A stretch of 64,000 nt of DNA from Capra hircus. Lineage: Eukaryota; Chordata; Mammalia; Artiodactyla; Bovidae. Under the pieces are notes generated by a model. The model did not search any database. It worked only from the letters and a program-made list of their open reading frames with translations, and was not told the DNA's origin. A program made the position numbers and the translations under genes. Shown here piece by piece: positions 12,493 to 24,269 of the stretch (its first letter is position 1; each line of letters starts with the position of its first letter). The stretch covers positions 186,001 through 250,000 of the forward strand of contig NW_017189740.1 in assembly GCF_001704415.2 (NCBI RefSeq), read 5' to 3'.

Positions 12493-12612
12493 GTTCAGTT
12501 CAGTTCAGTCCCTCAGTCGTGTCCGACTCTTTGCGACCCCATGAATCGCAGCATGCCAGGCCTCCCTGTTCATCACCATCTCCCAGAGTTCACTCAGACT
12601 CACGTCCATCTG
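12493..12612 (-). mobile_element. BovB 3'-tail insertion within BovB
   Basis: A 120-bp BovB 3' end, starting with the ttcagttcagttcag repeat and ending actcacgtccatc. It sits between two parts of the host BovB that normally join (ctgtacatg and tggaaaaatc). Confidence 0.75.
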
Positions 12613-12694
12613 GAAAAATCATAGCTTTGACTAGATGGACTTTTGTTGGCAAAGTCAAGTTTCTGCTTTTTAATATGCTGTCTAGGTTTGTCAT

Positions 12695-12905
12695 GGGCTT
12701 CCCTGGTGGCTCAGATGGTAAAAAACCTGCCTGCAATATGATAGACCTGGGTTCAATCCCTGGGTTGGGAAGATCTCTTGGAGATGGGAATGGCAAGCCA
12801 CTCCAGTAGTCTCACCTGGAGAATCCCATGGAGAGAGGAGCCTGGTGGGCTACAGTCTGTGGGGTTGCCAAGAGGCAGACACAACTGAGTGACTAACACT
12901 TTCAC
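12695..12905 (+). mobile_element. Bov-tA SINE with 11-bp target duplication
   Basis: A full Bov-tA starting gggcttccctggtggctcag and ending gactaacactttcac. The direct repeat aggtttgtcat lies at 12684-12694 and 12906-12916 and splits the host BovB. Confidence 0.92.
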
Positions 12906-13317
12906 AGGTTTGTCATAGCTTTTTTTCCAAGGGACAGGTGTCTTTTAATTTCCTGACTGCAGTCACTGTCCTCAGTGATTTTGGAGCCCAAGAAAATAAA
13001 GTTTGTCACTGTTTGCATTGTTTCCCTATCTATTTGCCATGAAGTGATGGGACTGGATGCCATGATCTTTGTTTTTAGAATGTTGAGTTTTAAGCCAACC
13101 TTTTCACTCTCCTCTTTTGCCTTCATCAAGAGGCTCTTTAGTTCCTCTTTGCTTTTTGCCATAAGGGTGGTTTCATCTGCATATCTGAGGTCACTGATAC
13201 TTCTCTCAGAAATCTTGATTCCAGCTTGTGAATCATCCAGCCTGGCATTTTGCATTATGTACTCTGCATATGAGTTAAATAAATGGGGTGACAATATACA
13301 GCCTTAACATACACCTT

Positions 13318-14265
13318 TCCAAATATTTGGAGGTTCCTTAAAGACCTAAAAATAGAGCTACCACATGATTGAGCAATCCCATTACTGCAAATATGCAGAA
13401 AAAATCATAATTCAAAAAGTTATGTGCACCTAATGTTTATAGCAGCACTATTTGCAATAGCCAGGATATCTAAGTAACATAATTATTCATCAACAGATGA
13501 ATAGATAAAGAATATGTGGTGCATTTTTCCAATGGAATATTACTCAGCCATAAAAAGAATAAAATAAATCCATTTGCATTGACATGAATGGGCTTAGAAA
13601 TTGTTATACTGAATGAAGTTAAAGAAAGACAAATATCATATTATATCACTTAGATGGAGGGATTCCCAGTGGTTCCATTGGTAAAGAACCCACCTGCCAA
13701 TGCAGGAGACATAAGAGATGTGAGTTTGATACCTGGGTCAGGAAGTCCCCTTGGAATAGGAAATAGCAACCCACTCTAATATGCTTGCCTAGAAAATTCC
13801 ATGGACAGGGGAGACTGGTAGCCTGGCAGCCTGTGACAGTCCATGGGTCACAAAGAGTGGGACACAACTGAGCGCGCATGCACACACACACATACACACA
13901 TCACCTAGATGTACAATCTAAAGAAATGGTACAAATGAACTTATTTACAGAACAGGAATAAAGTCACAGATACAGAAAACAAACTTATGGTTGCAAAGAA
14001 GAAGGTAGGGGGAGGGATAAATTGAAAGATTGGGATTGACATATAATAACACTACTATATATAAAATAGATAATTAATAAGAACCTCCTGTATAGTACAG
14101 GGAACTCTACTCAATACTGTGTAGTGATCTATATGGGCAAAGAATCTAAAAAAGAGTGGATATATGAATATATATGACTGATTCACTTTGCTATACAGCA
14201 GAAAATAACACAACATTGTAAATCAACTATACTCCAATAAAAATTAATTTTAAAAAAGGAAAAGA
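13318..14265 (+). mobile_element. L1 3' end with Bov-tA insertion
   Basis: The L1 region after ORF2 (tggaatattactcagccat near 13533), interrupted by a Bov-tA at 13657-13899. It resumes at 13900 and runs to the 3' end with an AATAAA near 14236 and an A-rich tail to about 14275. Confidence 0.85.
13657..13899 (+). mobile_element. Bov-tA SINE with target duplication
   Basis: A Bov-tA followed by a short CA run. Flanking copies of atcac(t/c)tagatg lie at 13645-13656 and 13900-13911 inside the L1. Confidence 0.88.
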
Positions 14266-14654
14266 AAGAAAAAGGAAAAGTACTGTAAATTAACTACACT
14301 TCAATAAAAAATTGAGAGCACCCCGCTACAAAAGATAAAAATCTTCTGCATAATGAAGGAAATCATTAAAGTGAAAAGCCAACCTACCTAGTGGGAGAAG
14401 GTTTTTGCAAAAGATATATCAGATAAAGGTTAATATCTAAAATATATGAAGAACTCATGTAACTCAACAGCAACAAAAGACAAGCTACCTGATTTTAAAA
14501 TGGGCAGAGGATCTGAATAGACATTTTTCCAAAGATGACAAACATGCAGATGGTGACAGGCACATGAAAATATGTTCAACATCACTAATTATCCAAACAT
14601 CACTAATTATCAAAACTACAATGAGACATCACCTCACACCTGTTAGAATGGTTA

Positions 14655-14835
14655 GAATACAGCATTCTTGGGGCTGGTGCACGGGGATGACCCAGAGAGA
14701 TGTTAGGGGGAGGGAGGTGGGAGGGGGGTTCATGTTTGGGAACGCATGTACACCCGTGGTGGATTCATGTCAATGTATGGCAAAAGCAATACAGTATTGT
14801 AATTAAAATAAAGTAAAAATAAAAATTAAAAAAAA
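14655..14835 (+). mobile_element. Ruminant L1 (L1_BT-like) 3' end, short insertion
   Basis: A 5'-truncated L1 tail with the typical ggctggtgcacggggatgac, a G-rich tract, and cattcatgtcaatgtatggc-like text, ending in an A-rich tail. The same tail type recurs at 35585-36050. Confidence 0.75.
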
Positions 14836-15010
14836 GATAAGGAATAACAAATGTTGGAGAGGAATTAAAGAAAAGGAAACATTTTCACACTGTTGGTGGG
14901 AATGTAAATTGGTGCAACCACTTTGGAAAACAGTACAGAAATTCCTTTAAAAATTAAGACTAGAATTACCATATAACTCAGCTTTCACTTCTGGATATTT
15001 ATCCAAAGAA

Positions 15011-15227
15011 AGTGCTAAGTCACTTCAGTCATGCCTGACTCTTTGCGACCATTTGGATTGTAGCCTACCAGGCCCCTCTGTCCATGGAATTCTCCAGGCA
15101 AGAATACTAGAGTGGATTGCCACGCTCTCCTCCAGGGTCTTTTCCTAACCCAGGGATGGAACCTGTGTCTCTTATGTCTCCTGCATTGGCAGGTGGGTTC
15201 TTACCACTAGCGCCACTTGGGAAGCCC
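15011..15227 (-). mobile_element. Bov-tA SINE, antisense, with target duplication
   Basis: A near full-length antisense Bov-tA ending cacttgggaagccc. The repeat atcc(a/g)aagaa lies at 15001-15010 and 15228-15237. The right-hand SINE/L1 junction is shared with a second copy at about 20061. Confidence 0.9.
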
Positions 15228-16341
15228 ATCCGAAGAACATGAAAACACTAACTTGAAAATATATATGGAATCATATGTTCATCATAGCATTATTTACAAG
15301 AGTCAAGACATGAAAACAACCTAAGTTTTCATCAATGGATGGCTGGATAAAAAAGATGTGGAGACAACATGGCTGGACCTTGAGGATATTATGCTTAGTG
15401 AAATAAGTCAGAAAGAGAAAGAGAAATACTGTATGATGTTACTCATATGTAAAATCTAAACAAAACAAAACCAAGGAACAAACAAAACAAAAACAAATGC
15501 ATGGATACACAGAACAAATTACCAGAGGGGAAGGGAATTGGAGGTGGGTGAAATAGATGAAGGTCAATTGTACAGAGAGATGGTAATTAGACTTGTGTTG
15601 ATTACTCTATACCATATATAGATGTTGAACTATAATGTTGTGCATCTGAAATTTATAAAATAAAAATTATTTTCTCTGTAGGAAAAATCCTAACTTTTGA
15701 AAAGAATAAATATAAAAGATTTGATGAGAGAGGAAATATTTAATCACTGGAATTACTCAGAAATGAGGATTATGATGTTGATAAAATAAGAGTTGCTTTT
15801 AAAAATAAACTATTTTTAGAACAGTTTTTGGTTCACAGCAAGGCTGAATGGAAAGTTCGGTGAGTTCCCACATACCCTTTGCCCCACATGCACAAGCTCC
15901 GACACAATCCATATCCCACACTACATAGTACATTTGTTACAATTAACTAAAAACTGTTCCAAACAGAAATCACCAGACCCAGATGGAGTTAGAAATTTAA
16001 AACACAGTGCCATTTAATGACCCAGATAACCATGATGGTGTGATCACTCACCTAGAACAAGGAATCCTGGAGTGTGAAGTTAAGTGGGCCTTAGGAAGCA
16101 TCACTACAAACAAAGCTGGGAGAGGTGATGGAACTCCAGCTGAGCTATTTCAAATCCTAAAAGATGAAGCTGTGAAGGTGCTGCACTCAATATGCCAGCA
16201 AATTTGGAAAACTCAGCAGTGACCACAGGACTGGAAAAGGTCAGTTTTCATTCCAATCCCAAAGGCAGTGCCAAAGAATGTTCAGACTACCAGACAATTG
16301 TGCTTATTTCACATGCTAGCAAGGTAATGCTCAAAATCCTT

Positions 16342-17598
16342 TGCTGGTGTCCAGCCCTGGTGGATCCAGGGAATTCGAAGGGGGGATAGAGTCGGCATCT
16401 TAGGAAATAATTATTTAATCAGAAATATAAAGAGAGATTAGGAAAGAATAGTGTAGTAGGAAAATTAGTGGAGAAAAGAGGCTGGATAACTTGGTTTACG
16501 TGGAAAACCAATAAAGTTCCAAGACAAGGAACTTGCACCACCTACGTAGGCCACCGGCGCCTGCTTGAATAGCGGAGGGTGCTCTACCTTGGGCTTCCTC
16601 TCCTGTGGGTCTTAGAAGCCAGGGCAAATAAGTAGACGTGGTGAGCTTCCACACTCCAGATGGGAATTCAGCCTGAAAAAGAGAGGGAGGGAGAGGGAGA
16701 AAAAGAGAGAGAGAGTTGACACGGGGGAGGCCAAGCTTGTGCAAAAACCCCATAACTTTATTTTTAAAAGGTGTTTATATACCCTAAGTTTTACATAATG
16801 GAAGATACAGAGTCATTCATGCAGGGGCAGCAGTCCTGACCCTTTCTGTATATCTTTTTGCATACAAAAGGTATCAGGTGATTTACATTATCTTCTGTCC
16901 AAGAGGCCTGTTAACACTTTATGGATCTCTTCCTTAATGAATGTTAATCTCATTTCCCCTGAAGTGTTTTTCTTTAATCTGCATCACCCTCGAAGCACTA
17001 ACGTTACATCCCTATAGAACAAAGGTGCAGTGGGTTATAACAAAGAAGGTACTTAACTCAAAGATCTATATTGCTACTTGTTTTTTTTTTCTATATACCA
17101 ACTATATCAACAAATAAAATATATGAAAATTTGGCAGCAAGTATTGGCTCATCAATGAAAACCTTAATCAGTTTTATTCTAATGATTTTGACTCCTCGGA
17201 AGCCCCTACATTCCTAGGATGTTTTGAGCTTCCTGTGCCTCTTGTGGTTGGGAGGCCGCAAACAATCACATGTGCAAGCTGTAAGAGTCCTGTAGGCAGG
17301 CTAGAAAGCCATCAGAGGGGTTTTTGGATTGAAATACTCTTATTATGCCCAGGAGACTTATCTAAAAGCTCTAAATTAACTTTTTCCAGAAAAAGGTGGT
17401 GGGGGGACAGCCCCCTGTTAATGTCAGAAGTGTAAGCGAAAAGCATAATGCAGTATGGGAGGCAGACTCTGGTTTTGGGGGTAGATGCTTGAGAAAATTC
17501 AGCAAGGCTCCCTTAAGGCCGGACTCGCCTTTGCCTGTTGGACCCCTTAACCTCATGACCTTTGCCATGGGTGGGACTCCTCTTGCTGGCTCCCAGCA
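16342..17598 (-). mobile_element. Solo LTR of an endogenous retrovirus (class II-like)
   Basis: A 1257-bp element begins tgctgg and ends ccagca, so it has the TG...CA ends of an LTR. It is flanked by a 6-bp target duplication, atcctt, at 16336-16341 and 17599-17604, which splits a BovB. A 6-bp duplication is typical of class II (betaretrovirus-like) elements. On the minus strand a tatataaac box at about 16775-16783 is followed by aataaa near 16758-16763, so a minus orientation with a long U3 and a roughly 400-bp R-U5 is inferred. No internal viral genes are present, so it is a recombinational remnant. The family name was not checked. Confidence 0.85.
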
Positions 17599-17780
17599 AT
17601 CCTTCAAGCTAGGCCTCAATAGTGCATGAACCAAGAACTTCCAGGTATACAAGCTGGATTTAGAAAAGGCAGAGGAAACAGAGATTAAATTGCTAACATC
17701 CACTGGATCATAGATAAAGCAAGAGAGTTTCAGAAAAACATCTATATCTGCTTCATTGACTGCTGAAGCCTTTGACTGTG

Positions 17781-18696
17781 TTCAGTTCAGTTCAGTCACT
17801 CAGTCGTGTCCAACTCTTTGCGACCCCATGAATCGCAGCACGCCAGGCCTCCCTGTCCATCACCATCTCCTGGAGTTCACTCAGACTCACGTCCATTGAG
17901 TCAGTGATGCCATCCAGCCAGCTCATCCTCGGTCGTTCCCTTCTCCTCCCACCCCCAATCCCTCCCAGCATCAGAGTCTTTTCCAATGAGTCAACTCTTC
18001 ATATGAGGTGGCCAAAGTACTGGAGCTTCAGCTTTTGCATCATTCCTTCCAAAGAAATCCCAGGGTTGATCTCCTTCAGAATGGACTGGTTGGATCTCCG
18101 TGCAGTCCAAGGGACTCTCAAGAGTCTTCTCCAGCATCGCAGTTCAAAAGCATCAATTCTTTAGCACTCAGCCTTCTTCACAGTCCAACTCTCACATCCA
18201 TACATGACCGCAGGAAAAACCATAGCCTTGACTAGACGGACCTTAGTCGGCAAAGTAATGTCTCTGCTTTTGAATATGCTATCTAGGTTGGTCATAACTT
18301 TTCTTCCAAGGAGTAAGCGTCTTTTAATTTCATGGCTGCAGTCACCATCTGCAGTGATTTTGGAGCCAAAAAAAATAAAGTATGACACTGTTTCTACTGT
18401 TTCCCCATCTATTTCCTATGAAGTGATGGGACCAGATGCCATGATCTTCATGTTCTGAATGTTGAGCTTTAAGCCAACTTTTTCACTCTCCACTTTTGCT
18501 TTCATCAAGAGGCTTTTTAGTTCCTGTTCACTTTCTGCCATAAGGGTGGTGTCATCTGCATATCTGAGGTTATTGATATCTCTCCCGGCAATCTTGATTC
18601 CAGCTTGTGCTTCTTCCAGTCCAGCATTTCTCATGATGTACTCTTCATATAAGGTAAATAAATAGGGTGACAATATACAGCCTTGACGTACTCCTT
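17781..18696 (-). mobile_element. 5'-truncated BovB nested in an older BovB
   Basis: An antisense BovB tail and reverse transcriptase 3' part, from tcagttcagttcagtcactc at 17781 to gccttgacgtactcc. The host BovB text ctttgactgtgt is repeated at each end (17769-17780 and about 18697-18708). Its fragment keeps RYADDTTLMAES in the antisense frame 18856-18416. Confidence 0.88.
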
Positions 18697-19321
18697 TGAC
18701 TGTGTGGGTCACAACAAACTGTAGAAAATTCTTAAAGAGATGGGAATACAAGACCACTTTAGCTGCCTCCTGAGAAACCTGTTTGCAGGTCAAGAAACAA
18801 CAGTTAGAACTGGACATGGAACCACAGACTGGTTCCAAATTGGGAAAGGAGAACATTAAAGCTATGTATTGTCACCCTTATATGCAGAGTACATTATGCA
18901 AAATGCCAGGCTAGAAGACTCACAAGCTAGAATCAAGACTGCCAGGAGAAATATCAACAACGTCAGACATGTGGATGACACCACTCTAATGGCAGAAAGT
19001 GAAGAAGACCTAAAGAGCTTATCGATGAAGGTGAAGGAGGAGAGTGAAAAAGTTGGCTTAAAACTCAACATTCAGAAAACTATGATGATGGCATCTGATC
19101 CCATCACTTCGTGGCAAATAGATGGGGAAATAATGGAAACATGACAGACTTTATTTTCTTGGGCTCCAAAATCACTGTGGACAGTGACTGCAGCCATGAA
19201 ATTAAAAGATGCTTGTTCCTTGGAAGAAAAGCTATGACAAACGTAGACAGAGTATTAAAAAGCAGAGACATTGCTGACAAAGGGCTGGATAGTCAAAGCT
19301 ATGGTTTTTCCAATAGTTCAT

Positions 19322-20360
19322 AACTGATGAAGAATTGTTATCTAAAATATACAAAGAACTCTTAAAATTCAGCAGCAAGAAAATTCACAACTTGATTAAG
19401 AAATGGTTTAAAGATCTGAACAGATACCTCAGCAATAAAGAGTTACAGATGGAAATAAGCATATGAAAAGATGCTCTACCTCATATGTCACCAGAGAAAT
19501 ATAAATGAAAGCAATAATTAGATATCACTGCATATCATTAGAATTGATAAATTCTGAAACACCGATAACATCAGCTGCTGGTGAGAATATGGAGCAACAG
19601 AAACTCTTATTCATTGCCAGTGGGAATGCAAGATGGTACAACCACTTTGGAAGACATTTTGGAGGTTTCTTACAAAACTATACTCCTAATCACACAATCC
19701 AGCAATCATACTCATTGGTGTTTACTCAAAGTAATCGAAAACTTCTGTCCACAAAAATCTGCACATAGATGTTTACTCTTAATCGTCAAAACTTGAATGC
19801 AACCAAGGTATACTTCAGTAGGTAAATGAATACATAAACTATGGCTTATCCAGACAACGGGTTCATGGGGAATCACTTCAGTCATGTCCAGCTCTTTGCA
19901 ACCCTTTGAACTGTTCATGGGATTCTCCAAGCAAGAATACTGGAGTGGGTTGCATGCCCTCCTCCCAGGGATCTTCCTGACCCACGGATCGAACCTGGGT
20001 TCGATTGTGACTCCTGCATTGTTAGGGGGGTTCTTTACCACTAATGCCACCTGGGAAGCCCATCCAAAGAACATGAAAATACTAATTTGAAAATATATGT
20101 GGACTCATATGTTCATCACAGCATTATTTACAAGAGCCAAGACATGAAAACAACCTAAATGTTCATCAGTGGATGACTGGATTAAAAAAATGTGGAGACA
20201 ACATGGATGGACCTTGAGGATATTCTGCTAAGTGAAATAAGTCAGAAAGGGAAATACTGTATGCTTTTACTCATACATAAAAAAATCTCTGTACCTCCCT
20301 CTACGTTTTGCTGTGAATCTGAAACTGCTCTGAAAAGCAAATTATGTTTTAAAAAATTGT
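19322..20360 (+). mobile_element. L1 3' region, sense, with Bov-tA
   Basis: L1 text (gaattgttatctaaaatata) to about 19871, then a Bov-tA. After it comes an L1 segment that normally lies further 5' than the text just before the SINE, ending in a 3' UTR-like gctgtgaatctgaaactgctc. The order across the SINE is therefore not collinear. Confidence 0.75.
19872..20061 (-). mobile_element. Bov-tA SINE, antisense
   Basis: A Bov-tA running from atcacttcagtcatgtccag to cacctgggaagccc. It is followed by atccaaagaacatgaaaata, the same L1 junction as the SINE at 15011-15227. The matching left target site is absent here. Confidence 0.85.
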
Positions 20361-20635
20361 CAGACTCAAGTTCCAACATTTACATAATCACATTAAACCA
20401 CATGGTCTAAATACATCAAATAGATGACAGAAAGTGGAAGAGTGAATTAAAAAAAATGACTCAATTGTATCACATGCTTGATACACTTCAAATATAATGA
20501 TTTAAGTATATTGAAAGCAAACAGGAATATCATTGAAGCTTTATTTGTAATAGTAAAAAAGTTGTAAACAGTCAAATTGTCCTTTACTAAAGGAATGATT
20601 AAAGAAACTGCTTCTTGCATACCATGGATTACTTG
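20361..20635 (+). mobile_element. Degraded L1 (tentative)
   Basis: AT-rich text between an L1 3' end and a BovB tail. Its composition is L1-like, but it is too diverged to place. Confidence 0.35.
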
Positions 20636-20908
20636 TTGCTCACTCGCTCAGTCTTGTCTGACTATTTGCGACCCCATGGACTGAAGCAAGCCAGGCTTCC
20701 CTGTCCATCATCAACTCCCAAAGCTTACTCAAACTCATGTCCATTGACTTAGTGATGCCATCCAACCATCTTGTCCTCTGTCATCCGCATCTCCTCCTGC
20801 CTTCAATCTTTACCAGCATCATTCCTATAAGGTGGCCAAAATATTGGAGCTTCAGCTTCAGCATTATTCCTTCCAATGAATATTCAGGACTAATTTCCTT
20901 TAGGATTT
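20636..20908 (-). mobile_element. BovB, antisense, 3' part of a split copy
   Basis: The BovB 3' end (ttgctcactcgctcagtctt) through ctaatttcctttaggattt. The matching continuation appears at 24270, on the other side of a sense BovB. Confidence 0.82.
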
Positions 20909-23900
20909 AAGATGGTAGGCACTGAGAGAGGGCATCAGAGGGCATACAGACTGAAACCACAATCACAGACAACAGGATAATCTGATCACATGAACCACAG
21001 CTTTGTCTAATTCAATGAAACTAAGCCATGCTGTGTGGGGCCACCCAAGATGGATGGGTCATGGTGGAGAGGTCTGACAGAATGTAGTCCACTGGAGAAG
21101 GGAATGGCAAACCACTTCAGTGTTCTTGCCTTGAGAACCCCATGAACAGTATGGAAAGGCAAAAAGATAGGACACTGAAAGATGAACTCCCCAGGTTGGT
21201 AGGTACCCAATATGCTATTGGAGATCAGTGGAGAAACAACTCCAGAAAGAATGAAGGGATGGAGCCAAAGCAAAAACAACACCCAGTTGTGGATGGGACT
21301 GGTGATGGAAGCTAGGTTTGATACTGTAAAAAGCAATATTGCCTAGGAACCTGGAATGTTAGGTCCATGAATCAAGACAAGTTGGAAGTGGTCAAACAGG
21401 AGATGACAAGAGTGAACATCAACATTCTAAGAATCAGCGGACTAAGATGGACTGGAATGGGTGAATTTAACTCAGATGACCATTATATCTACTACTGTGA
21501 GCAGGAATCCCTTAGAAGAAATGGAGTAGCCATCATAGTCAACAAAAGAGTCCAAAATGTGGTACTTGGATATAATCTCAAAAATGACAGAATGATCTCT
21601 GTTTATTTCCAAGGGAAACCATTCAATATCATGGTAATCCAAGTCTATGCCCCAACCAGTAATGCTGAAGAAATCAAAGATGAACAGTTCTATGAAGACC
21701 TACAAGAGCTTCTAGAGCTAACACCCCCAAAAGATGCCCTTTTCATTATAGGGGACTGGAATGCAAAAGTAGGAAGTCAAGAAATACCTGGAATAACAGA
21801 CAAATTTGGCCTTGGAGTAACTGAACGAAGCAGGGCAAAGGCTAATAGAATTCTGCTAAGAGAATGCATTGGTCATAGCAAACACCCTCTTCCAGCAACA
21901 CAAGAGAAGACTCTACACATGGACAGCACCAGATAGTCGACACCAACATCAGATTGATTATATTCTTTGCAGCCAAAGATGGAGAAGCTCTATACAGTCA
22001 GCAAAAACAAGACCAGGAGCTGACTGTAACTCAGATCATGAACTCCTTATTGCTGAATTCAGACTGAAATTGAAGAAAGTGGAGAAAACCACTAGACCAT
22101 TCAGTTATGACCTAAATCATATCCCTTATGATTATACAGTGGAAGTGAGAAATAGATTTAAGGGACTAGATCTGACAGACAGAGTGCCTGATGAACTATG
22201 GACAGAGGTTCATGACATTGTACAGGAGAGAGGGATCAAGACCATCCCCAAGAAAAATAAATGCAAGAAAGCAAAATGGATGTCTGGAGAGGCCTTAAAA
22301 ATAGCTATGAAAAGAAAGGAAGTGAAAAGCAAAGGAGAAAAGGAAAGATATACCCATTTGAATGCAGAGTTCCAAAGAATGGAAAGGCAGATAAGAAAGC
22401 CTTCCTCAGAGATCAATGCAAAGAAATAGAGGAAAACAACAGAATGGGAAAGACTAGTGATCTCTTCAAGAAAATTAGAGATACCATGGGAACATTTCAT
22501 GCAAAGATGGGCTCAATGAAGGACAGAAGTGATATGTACCTAACAGAAACAAAAGATATTAAGAAGAGGTGGCAAGAAAACACAGAAGAACTGTACAAAA
22601 AAGATCTTCACAACCCAGATAATTATGATGGTGTGATCACTCACCTAGAGCCAGACATCCTGGAATGTGGAGTCAAGTGGGCCTTAGAAAGCATCACTAC
22701 GAACAAAGCTAGTGGAGGTGATGGAATTCCAGTTGAGCTATGTCAAATCCTGAAAGATGATGCTGTGACACTCAATATGCCAGCAAATTTGGAAAACTCA
22801 GCAGTGGCCACAGGACGGGAAAAGGTCAGTTTTCATTGCAATCCTAAAGGAAGGCAATGCGAAAGAATGCTCAAACTACCACACAATTGCACTCAGCTCA
22901 CATGAAATGGCAACCTACTCCAGTACTCTTGCCTGGAAAATTCCATGGACAGAGGAGCCTGGTAGGGTCCATGGGGTCGTGAAGAGTCAGACACGACTGA
23001 GTGACTTCACTTTCACTTTCACACGTTAGTAAAGTGATGCTTAAAATTCTCCAAGCCAGGCTTCAGGAATACGTGAACCATGAACTTCCAGATGTTCTAG
23101 TTCGTTTCAGAAAAGGCAGAGGAACCAGCGAACAAAATGCCAACATCCGCTGGATCATCGAAGAAGCAAGAGAGTTCAGAAAAACATCTATTTCTGCTTT
23201 ATTGACTATGCCAAAGCCTTTGACTGTGTGGATCACAGGAAACTCTGGAAAATTCTGACAGAGACGGGAATACCAGACCACCTGACCTGCCTCTTGAGAA
23301 ATCTGTATGCAGGTCAGGAAGCAACAGTTAGAACTGGACATGGAACAACAGACTGGTTCCAAATAGGAAAAGGAGTACGTCAAGGCCGTATATTGTCACC
23401 CTACTTATTTAACTTATATGCAGGGTACAGCATGAGAAACACTGGGCTGGAAGAAGCACAAGCTGGAATCAAGATTGCCGGGAGTATCAATAACCTCAGA
23501 TATGCAGATGACACCACCCTTATGGCAGAAAGTGAAGAAAAACTAAAGAGCCTCTTGATGAAAGTAAAAGAGGAGAGTAAATGTTGGCTTAAAACTCAAC
23601 ATTCAGAAAACGAAGATCATGGCATCCAGTCCCATCACTTCATGGCAAATAGATGGGGAAATAATGGAAACAGTGACAAACTATTTTTCTGGGCTCCAAA
23701 ATCACTGCAGATGGGACTGCAGCCATAAAATTGAAAGATGCTTACTCCTTGAAAGGAAAATTATGACCAACCTAGATAGAATATTCAAAAGCAGAGACAT
23801 TACCTTGCCAACAAAGGTCTGTCTAGTCAAACCTATGGTTTTTCCAGTGGTCATGTATGGATGTGAGAGTTGGACTATAAAGAAAGCTGAGTGATGAAGA

Positions 23901-24269
23901 ATTGATGCTTTTGAACTGTGGTGTTGGATAAGACTCTTGAGAGTCCCTTGGACTGCAAAGAGATCCAACCAGTCCATCCTAAAGGAGATCAGTCCTGGGT
24001 GCTCATTGGAAGGACTGATGTGAAGCTGAAAGTCTAATACTTTGGCCAACTGAAGTGAAGAGCTGAATCACTGGAAAAGACCCTGATGCTAGGAAAGATT
24101 GAGGGCAGAAGGAGAAAGGGACGACAGAGGATAAGATGGTTGGATGGCATCACCGACTCAATGGACACGGGTTTGGGTGGACTCTGGGAGTTGGTGATGG
24201 ACAGGGTGGCCTGGAGTGCTGTGGTTCATGGGGTCTCAAAGAGTCGGACACGACTGAGTGACTGAACTG
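20909..24269 (+). mobile_element. Nearly complete BovB nested in an antisense BovB
   Basis: A sense BovB lacking only the GC-rich 5' UTR repeats. The endonuclease-like frame 21367-21936 opens MNQDKLEVVKQEMTRVNI and contains VIQVYAPTSNAEE and the catalytic-site text IIGDWNAKVGSQ. Frames 21869-22429 and 22261-22905 cover the linker, and 23228-23728 covers the reverse transcriptase with VRQGRILSPYLFNLY and RYADDTTLMAESE. The tail ends gactgagtgactgaactg. A truncated Bov-tA sits at 22905-23019. Frameshifts separate every segment. Confidence 0.9.
22905..23019 (+). mobile_element. Truncated Bov-tA SINE in BovB
   Basis: The 3' half of a Bov-tA (aaatggcaacctactccagt to ttcactttcactttc) with a short flanking repeat, caca(t/c)g, at 22899-22904 and 23020-23025. 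It interrupts the BovB text ...ctca/cacgttagtaaag. Confidence 0.8.

Larger units (their letters stand above)
12441..13317 (-). mobile_element. BovB fragment, antisense, carrying two insertions
   Basis: BovB reverse transcriptase 3' region. The antisense frame 13294-12902 keeps RYADETTLMAKSKEELKSL, with YADD changed to YADE at the catalytic motif. It is interrupted by a 120-bp BovB 3' tail (12493-12612) and by a Bov-tA SINE (12695-12905). Confidence 0.85.
14290..15680 (+). mobile_element. L1 3' region, sense, with two insertions
   Basis: An L1 body from about 14330 (ctacaaaagataaaaatctt) to a 3' end near 15680. It is interrupted by a ruminant L1 3' end (about 14655-14835) and by a Bov-tA (15011-15227). 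Frames are fully broken. Confidence 0.8.
15965..19321 (+). mobile_element. Older BovB, sense, split by a solo LTR and a younger BovB
   Basis: The BovB body runs 15965-16341, 17599-17780 and 18697-19321, joined by two insertions. The pieces are collinear with the BovB order: the region before the reverse transcriptase (IWKTQQ near 16205), then AGFRKGRG-like text near 17655, then the region from GHNKLW-equivalent sequence to the tail. The third piece has stop codons and lacks the YADD catalytic pair (HVDDTTL in frame 18869-19144). It stops before the BovB tail at 19321. Confidence 0.85.
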
